Positions 14,499-18,178 of a stretch of DNA of 18,178 bases are shown here, piece after piece. Position 1 is the first letter of the stretch. Every line of letters starts with the position of its first letter. Made by a program: the position numbers and the translations under genes. The notes under the pieces are model-generated. The model saw only the letters and a list, made by a program, of their open reading frames with translations, did not search any database and was not told the origin of the DNA. The DNA comes from Monoglobus sp964442605 (GTDB lineage: Bacteria > Bacillota > Clostridia > Monoglobales > Monoglobaceae), in contig CAYTZR010000037.1 in NCBI GenBank assembly GCA_964442605.1, positions 1 through 18,178 on the forward strand. Direction: 5' to 3'.

Positions 14499-14753
14499 TT
14501 ACTTACTTGCTTTGGTGGTTTTTGTTTCCGTCTCTGTCTTTTTCTTGGCTTCGTCAGCGGTCTTGTCCGCTGTCTTTGCTTCCGCCTTTGTTTCTTTTGC
14601 GCTGTCCTTTTCAACACGGAGCAAGCCTCCGGTGACAAACGCTTTGATTGCCGGTAGCTCGGTCATAGCCTCACTGCAAGGAAGCTCCGCGTCAGGCATA
14701 AGAACCGTACCGGCTACGCCTATAATTCGTGAACTGATATTCACAAGTTTCAT
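14499..14753 (-). CDS. Small uncharacterised head-region protein with Lys/Glu/Thr tail
   Basis: 84 residues from the ATG at 14753 (MKLVNISSRIIGVAGTVLMP), which has GAAGGAGG eight bases upstream; a longer in-frame start at 14813 lies in a hairpin and lacks a site. Residues 1-50 form a compact domain (VLMPDAELPCSEAMTELPAI then VTGGLLRV). Residues 50-84 are a low-complexity tail of Lys, Glu, Thr and Ala, likely disordered. Similar small proteins with an IG..G..LMPD..L.. pattern occur between capsid and connector genes in related phages, but I cannot assign a function. The strong site suggests high expression. Confidence 0.75.
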   Translation of the reverse strand: MKLVNISSRIIGVAGTVLMPDAELPCSEAMTELPAIKAFVTGGLLRVEKDSAKETKAEAKTADKTADEAKKKTETETKTTKASK

Positions 14754-14784
14754 GTTCCAAACCTCCTTCATTCTGTTTGATAAT

Positions 14785-14814
14785 GATGAGGGGTTGCGCT
14801 TGCAGCCCCTCATC
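14785..14814 (-). terminator. Very strong hairpin after major capsid gene
   Basis: GATGAGGGGTTGC (14785-14797) and GCAGCCCCTCATC (14802-14814) pair over 13 bases with a single G-U, around a 4-base loop. It is 22 bases past the capsid stop. On the transcribed strand it is followed by ATTATCAAACAG, without a T-run, so it is not a canonical intrinsic terminator. It may protect the 3' end of capsid mRNA, or partly block transcription. Confidence 0.65.
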
Positions 14815-14836
14815 TCCGATAGTCAAAAGCCGCCGA

Positions 14837-15871
14837 TTAGCAAACGCCTACCGCAATCAATGCGGAGAAGGGATAGTAGACGATAACGCCTGCTGTGCGG
14901 GCCTCACAGGGAACGATTGTTTCAAGTCCGTCAACCTGCAGCGGATACTGATAGAAGGGCATCGGGTTCTCAATGGCAAGCTTGCGCTCGTCATTCTTGA
15001 ACAGGAACGCCACTCCGCTACCGTCGGTTTCGGCCGCGTAAGGATTGGTTTCTACGCTGTCCGCGTCAAGCTCTGCCGCAGAAACGATATTTGTAATATA
15101 CGGGCTGTGTTCTTTAAGGAACGACATAACCGTGGTTGAGGTGTCGGGAAGGCGGCGAGTCGAAATGTCCATAAACACCTCAGAGGGAAGGCAGAGAGTG
15201 TCGGGACGCTCTACGTTTTTGGTAACCCGCGCTACCTGTTTTGCCATACCGTTTACATCGGCAAGAATTTCATCGGCGGTTTTTTCCGTCCATTTGGTCT
15301 TACCGGATTCGCTGCCGGCGGTGACTGTATACAGCGGTATGCTCTGGCCTTCGGAGAGAACGCCCATAAGACCGCTTTCTTCGTCACCTCTCCAAGCGAT
15401 GATGTTGTTAAGATTGTCAATCTGGAAACGTGCTGACTCACCTTTACGGGTGTCAAGAGACTTGCCTGCCAGACGGCTCGCTCTCATTTCCTGAGCGGAA
15501 TAACCGTAGCTGTCGCCGAGGGATTTAACCTGAGCGTAAGAGGGCTTGCCGTTTACATCCGCACGGGGCAGGTCGGTGGAGTAGTTCTGGATAACCTTAG
15601 CCGCACCGGTCTTGTCGTAGGTGTAGTAGGTTACCGTTTCCGCGCCGGGGTCTGCTTCCGAAGTAATGGGGAATAGATTAAGCGCGGTAAATTCGGGATA
15701 CTCAACATCGTAAGACTTGGTCTTAACATAGTCGAGCTCACGGGCGAAAAATACAGAAGCGTCGTCCGCGCTGTCAAAGCGTGTGCCGTCAGACGCGAGT
15801 ATAGCGTCAAGGATTGAAGAATTGCGAAGCGTCTTCACGTCCTTGCTGTCATAGTGAGTATGCTTTTTCAT
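14837..15871 (-). CDS. Major capsid protein, DUF2184 type
   Basis: 344 residues with GGAGG upstream of the ATG. Segments FFARELDYVKTKSYDVEYPE, LFPITSEADPGAETVTYYTY and GKPSYAQVKSLGDSYGYSAQ have the pattern of DUF2184, the HK97-fold capsid protein of simple myoviruses, with the E...(ARFQIDNLNNIIAWRGDEES) helix near residue 150 corresponding to the spine helix. The C-terminus (YQYPLQVDGLETIVPCEART, then VIVYYPFSALIAVGVC) is typical of the family, including the conserved R after the P-domain strand. There is no N-terminal delta domain, agreeing with a separate scaffold upstream. It follows the cement-like gene and is expected to be the most abundant virion protein. Confidence 0.92.
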   Translation of the reverse strand: MKKHTHYDSKDVKTLRNSSILDAILASDGTRFDSADDASVFFARELDYVKTKSYDVEYPEFTALNLFPITSEADPGAETVTYYTYDKTGAAKVIQNYSTDLPRADVNGKPSYAQVKSLGDSYGYSAQEMRASRLAGKSLDTRKGESARFQIDNLNNIIAWRGDEESGLMGVLSEGQSIPLYTVTAGSESGKTKWTEKTADEILADVNGMAKQVARVTKNVERPDTLCLPSEVFMDISTRRLPDTSTTVMSFLKEHSPYITNIVSAAELDADSVETNPYAAETDGSGVAFLFKNDERKLAIENPMPFYQYPLQVDGLETIVPCEARTAGVIVYYPFSALIAVGVC

Positions 15872-15891
15872 GGTTCGTTATCCTCCTTCGT

Positions 15892-16227
15892 TTAGTTTGC
15901 TTCGTTGAAAAGCTCAACAATAGCGATTTGCGCTCCGGTGATATCAACGCCTCCGAGAAAGCGTCCTTTTATCGCTATAGCGTTATCGCCCGATGCGTTG
16001 GTGAAGCTTCCCGCNNNNNNNNNNNNNNNNNNNNNNNNNNNNNNNNNNNNNNNNNNNNNNNNNNNNNNNNNNNNNNNNNNNNNNNNNNNNNNNNNNNNNN
16101 NNNNNNNNNNNNNNTTTCCGGTTTCCTCAGCGTTGAGAAAAGTATCAATCGCGTAAGGCGCAATATCTACAATGCCGCCTGCGGCACCGATAGGGGTTTT
16201 ATAGCCGTATCTATTCTGGGCACTCAT
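15892..16227 (-). CDS. Structural cement/decoration-like protein interrupted by assembly gap
   Basis: The start ATG at 16227 has GGAGG upstream, and the first 37 residues read MSAQNRYGYKTPIGAAGGIV followed by DIAPYAIDTFLNAEETG. After 100 Ns, the same gene most likely continues as AGSFTNASGDNAIAIKGRFL and ends AQIAIVELFNEAN. The 'YG...P.G..GGI.D' N-terminus matches the phage structural cement (gp24-like) family, whose members decorate the capsid and are normally about 130-150 residues. Only 76-77 residues are visible, so roughly half is missing, and the frame through the Ns is coincidental. The start lies two bases after the stop of the protease/scaffold gene. Confidence 0.75.
   Translation of the reverse strand: MSAQNRYGYKTPIGAAGGIVDIAPYAIDTFLNAEETGXXXXXXXXXXXXXXXXXXXXXXXXXXXXXXXXXXAGSFTNASGDNAIAIKGRFLGGVDITGAQIAIVELFNEAN
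16015..16114. other. Assembly gap (100 N), true missing sequence
   Basis: The flanks share no overlap, so sequence is missing here, probably the middle of the cement-like gene. The true length is unknown. Confidence 0.9.
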
Positions 16228-16229
16228 TA

Positions 16230-17198
16230 TTATTCATCCTCCTTATTCTTTTGATGACGGGCAATCATGCGTCGTCTCGCGGCAATCGCGGAGTCCCCGT
16301 TCGCTCGCTTTGCCGAGAGTCCGTCACTATTAAACATTTGTCTCTTTTGATAAGCGGTGTCTTTCTTTAACGAAGCACTGATTTCCTGATACGCAAGGTC
16401 AAACATGGCCTGAATGTAGGCAGGACTCTTACCGTCGAGGCGAACGTTGGGGCGGACCGTTTTAATTACAGTCTTTTTTGCTCTCATGGGAGACATATCT
16501 TCAAGCCCGTCAATATTGAGAGTTCTGCCTATTATTCCAAGCTTGATACGCTGACGAACAAGCTTGTCAACCGAATCGGCGTTCATCTTGCCATTTACAA
16601 CGGGAGCGGTGGGTTCTTCCTCGTCTTCGTCCTCAGCAAGGGCCTTGTCCTCTTCCTCCGAGTTTTCATTTTCAACAAGTTCTTCATCTTCGTCGGTGGT
16701 TACGCTTTCGTCTTCGGGGTTTGTCTTTTCCCCCTCGACAGTGTCCTCGCCCTCATCGGTTACCGCGACTTTGTTTTCGGGGTTGACTTCTTCGCCCTCA
16801 TCGAAAGCTTTCTCAGCAAGCAGGGTATCAATGATGTCAAACAGAATTTCAATGTCCTCGTCCTGTCTTGCGATTACGCCCATCGCTTCCTCCGTGGATT
16901 TGGGATCTCCTTCTTCATCGCGGCGGTCACGATTTTCTTTGACGGTCTGGAGTTTCTCCGCAGTTTCGTCAGTGGTTTCACCATTTGTTGTTGGCGTTAC
17001 AACCTCGTCCTCATCTTCAACAACCTTTGTGTCGGGATTTACGGGCGCGGTTGCAGGTTCGTCCTCATCCGCCTTGGCCGCAAGCCTTGCCGCTCTCTTG
17101 GCCTTGTAGTCCTCAATGGCTTTCTTCAACTCTTCGGGAGAGAGAACGCCATCGGCGCGACGGGACTTTTTCAAGTTTTTCTTCTTAGATACATTCAT
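16230..17198 (-). CDS. Probable nested scaffold protein from internal start
   Basis: An ATG at 17198, codon 191 of the protease gene and in frame with it, is preceded by AAGGAGG (minus strand 17215-17209) with ten bases between. This is as strong as any ribosome binding site in the window. A product of 322 residues would begin MNVSKKKNLKKSRRADGVLS, a basic N-terminus, then an acidic low-complexity region (about 236-395 of the full protein) and a basic helical C-terminus. That charge layout, and the position just after the protease domain, fits a scaffold that can be made separately, like lambda Nu3 within gene C. The separate product is an inference from the site. Confidence 0.6.
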   Translation of the reverse strand: MNVSKKKNLKKSRRADGVLSPEELKKAIEDYKAKRAARLAAKADEDEPATAPVNPDTKVVEDEDEVVTPTTNGETTDETAEKLQTVKENRDRRDEEGDPKSTEEAMGVIARQDEDIEILFDIIDTLLAEKAFDEGEEVNPENKVAVTDEGEDTVEGEKTNPEDESVTTDEDEELVENENSEEEDKALAEDEDEEEPTAPVVNGKMNADSVDKLVRQRIKLGIIGRTLNIDGLEDMSPMRAKKTVIKTVRPNVRLDGKSPAYIQAMFDLAYQEISASLKKDTAYQKRQMFNSDGLSAKRANGDSAIAARRRMIARHQKNKEDE

Positions 17199-17768
17199 TA
17201 CCTTTCTTCCTCCTTTTAGGAATGTAATAGTGTCGTCGCGGCTATCTATATTAAGCCGCGCTTGGTCTCCTGCACGAGCTTCTCGCACAAGAGCAAGATG
17301 GTTGATTCGGATATTTCTTTGAATTGCGTCATAGGGCAACCCGTTCCAGATGCCGGGGGTTTCATCAAGGTCGAGATTGTAGCCGAGTGAAAGCTCCTTT
17401 AAGCCGCATTCTTTCATCTCGTCGGTATCGTGTATGATAATTTTTGCCCTAACGTCGTTGCCGCTTCTGTAACCTTCGCTCAAGATTGTGCCAATCTGTT
17501 CCTGCGATACATTGTTCTTGTCAACAAGTCCCGCATCGTGAGTAATTATGATAGGCTTTCCCTGATACGACCGAAGCGATTCGGGGTCAAAGACTTCCTC
17601 GGGGAGCCGAAGCTCACGCCTGACAGAGCCGTCAGCGTTGGAATACTCGAAGATACCCACACTCGTCAGCACGGGGCTGTCTTGCAGATAACCTTCGGGT
17701 GTAAAAAACGTCCGGGCAAGCGGTACGCTATCCAGACGTATTACATTAACCAATTGCGGTGAAACCAT
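16230..17768 (-). CDS. DUF2213-type prohead protease fused to acidic scaffold
   Basis: 512 residues from the ATG at 17768, with GGAGG nine bases upstream. Residues 1-175 match DUF2213: GYLQDSPVLTSVGIFEYSNA, KPIIITHDA with His77, KELSLGYN with Ser127, and IRINHLALVREARAGDQARL. His77 and Ser127 are the likely catalytic pair, by analogy to HK97-type prohead proteases. Residues about 236-395 are rich in Glu and Asp with little else, and residues 400-512 are basic and helical (KLVRQRIKLGIIGRTLNIDG), like a capsid-binding scaffold end. The protease would cut scaffold and itself during head maturation. It directly precedes the cement and major capsid genes. The length is greater than that of many DUF2213 proteins, mostly because of the acidic region. 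Confidence 0.88.
   Translation of the reverse strand: MVSPQLVNVIRLDSVPLARTFFTPEGYLQDSPVLTSVGIFEYSNADGSVRRELRLPEEVFDPESLRSYQGKPIIITHDAGLVDKNNVSQEQIGTILSEGYRSGNDVRAKIIIHDTDEMKECGLKELSLGYNLDLDETPGIWNGLPYDAIQRNIRINHLALVREARAGDQARLNIDSRDDTITFLKGGRKVMNVSKKKNLKKSRRADGVLSPEELKKAIEDYKAKRAARLAAKADEDEPATAPVNPDTKVVEDEDEVVTPTTNGETTDETAEKLQTVKENRDRRDEEGDPKSTEEAMGVIARQDEDIEILFDIIDTLLAEKAFDEGEEVNPENKVAVTDEGEDTVEGEKTNPEDESVTTDEDEELVENENSEEEDKALAEDEDEEEPTAPVVNGKMNADSVDKLVRQRIKLGIIGRTLNIDGLEDMSPMRAKKTVIKTVRPNVRLDGKSPAYIQAMFDLAYQEISASLKKDTAYQKRQMFNSDGLSAKRANGDSAIAARRRMIARHQKNKEDE
17209..17215 (-). promoter_or_regulatory. Internal consensus ribosome binding site
   Basis: AAGGAGG on the minus strand inside the protease/scaffold gene, ten bases before an in-frame ATG (17198). 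In coding terms it provides the codons for LKGG, so it could in principle be chance, but a seven-base consensus match placed exactly after the protease domain is notable. Confidence 0.65.
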
Positions 17769-17823
17769 ATTCAGCCGCCTCCTTTCGGAGCATATTTAAA
17801 GATTTAAAAATCTTGCCCATTCT

Positions 17824-18123
17824 CTATTCTTTCCTGCCTTTGCCTCCGAGATTTCCGGTGAGTTCGCCCTTTGCAAACGCGCTTCCTTCGCATCCGTCAG
17901 TGTTCGTATCGTTCAATATCAGCTCTGTCAGCGCAAGGGTCAAGCGTTGAGCCTGTTCAAGCTCCTGCATACGCATATGGTTATACTCGTCAGACAGAAC
18001 TTGGTCATCCAGTCCCGCCGTGTTTGCAATCTCATCGGTCAAGCAGTCAATGCGCCCGTATATAGCGCAGAGTTGCGCACAGATTCCTTTGCTAATGCTT
18101 ATATTCTCCACAACAGCCTTCAT
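17824..18123 (-). CDS. Small uncharacterised helical protein
   Basis: 99 residues from the ATG at 18123. The AAAGGA site touches this ATG, so the in-frame GTG at 18111 (codon 5) may be the true start, with an AAGG five bases before it. The protein appears alpha-helical: MKAVVENISISKGICAQLCA, YGRIDCLTDEIANTAGLDDQ, then MRMQELEQAQRLTLALTELI. The tail is Gly/Lys-rich (FAKGELTGNLGGKGRKE). I recognise no family. It lies between an upstream gene whose end is at the window edge and the prohead protease, a place where small unknown proteins occur in related phages. Confidence 0.65.
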   Translation of the reverse strand: MKAVVENISISKGICAQLCAIYGRIDCLTDEIANTAGLDDQVLSDEYNHMRMQELEQAQRLTLALTELILNDTNTDGCEGSAFAKGELTGNLGGKGRKE

Positions 18124-18140
18124 TCCTTTCGTTAATCATT

Positions 18141-18178
18141 TCATTGCGGAAACAAGTCTATATCGGCGAGGGAGAGTC
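18141..18178 (-). CDS. C-terminal end of upstream gene (partial)
   Basis: One minus-strand frame at the window edge reads LSLADIDLFPQ and stops with TGA at 18141-18143. Only 11 residues are visible, so the identity cannot be determined; by gene order it may be the portal or a head morphogenesis protein. The other two frames stop as well, so the choice rests only on the plausible sequence. Confidence 0.35.
   Translation of the reverse strand, partial: LSLADIDLFPQ

Noticed and set aside
16564..17109. 181-residue plus-strand Ser-rich frame
   Set aside because: Antisense of the Glu/Asp-rich tract: GAG/GAA codons read as Ser-rich sequence on the other strand.
17799..17814. A/T-rich inverted repeat AAGATTT/AAATCTT before the protease gene
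   Set aside because: Seven A/T-rich pairs around two bases cannot form a stable RNA hairpin and there is no adjoining T-run; likely chance.

Overview
The window is a continuous stretch of the virion-structure (late) gene cluster of a contractile-tailed bacteriophage or prophage. Every credible gene lies on the minus strand, so transcription runs from high to low coordinates. There are no host genes, integrase, lysis, replication or DNA-packaging genes, so the sequence cannot tell a prophage from a free phage. Near-consensus AGGAGG ribosome binding sites before most genes, TTG and GTG starts, and moderate GC point to a low-to-mid GC Gram-positive (Bacillota, probably Clostridia) host; this is an inference.

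Layout, right to left (gene order): the last codons of an upstream gene (18178-18141) and a small unknown protein. Head module: a DUF2213-type prohead protease fused to an acidic scaffold, a capsid cement-like protein broken by an assembly gap, a DUF2184-type major capsid protein, and a small unknown protein. Connector module: a DUF4054-like protein, an HK97 gp10-like protein, an unknown 137-residue protein and a neck/tail-terminator-like protein of the LIC_12616 type. Tail: a DUF3383 sheath, a DUF3277 tube, a tail assembly chaperone with a probable -1 frameshift extension, and a tape measure protein of 1170 residues after correction. Baseplate: a Dit-like protein with a Ser-rich tail, a plug-like protein, a hub/late-control-D-like protein, a Gp138-type spike, a gp25-like wedge, baseplate J, a DUF2612-like wedge/tail protein, a collar/fibre N-domain protein and the start of another tail protein. 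This set (DUF2213, DUF2184, DUF4054, LIC_12616, DUF3383, DUF3277) is the known 'simple myovirus' gene set of the Pam3/XM1 kind.

The assembly has four 100-N gaps. Two (4973-5072, 7935-8034) are flanked by identical 55-bp sequences, which is what contig ends from a k=55 assembly graph look like. Removing the Ns and one 55-bp copy restores open reading frames in the hub and tape measure genes, so both genes are probably intact. The other two gaps (3535-3634, 16015-16114) show no flank overlap and hide real sequence.

The most unusual parts are: (1) a roughly 500-bp non-coding island (5137-5635) inside the otherwise tightly packed late operon, with two arrays of an 11-bp repeat, an A/T-only palindrome, a perfect hairpin and five exact GTTACG hexamers; (2) a strong internal ribosome binding site and in-frame ATG inside the protease gene, just after the protease domain, suggesting a separately translated scaffold; (3) the chaperone frameshift; (4) a very strong hairpin just after the major capsid gene.
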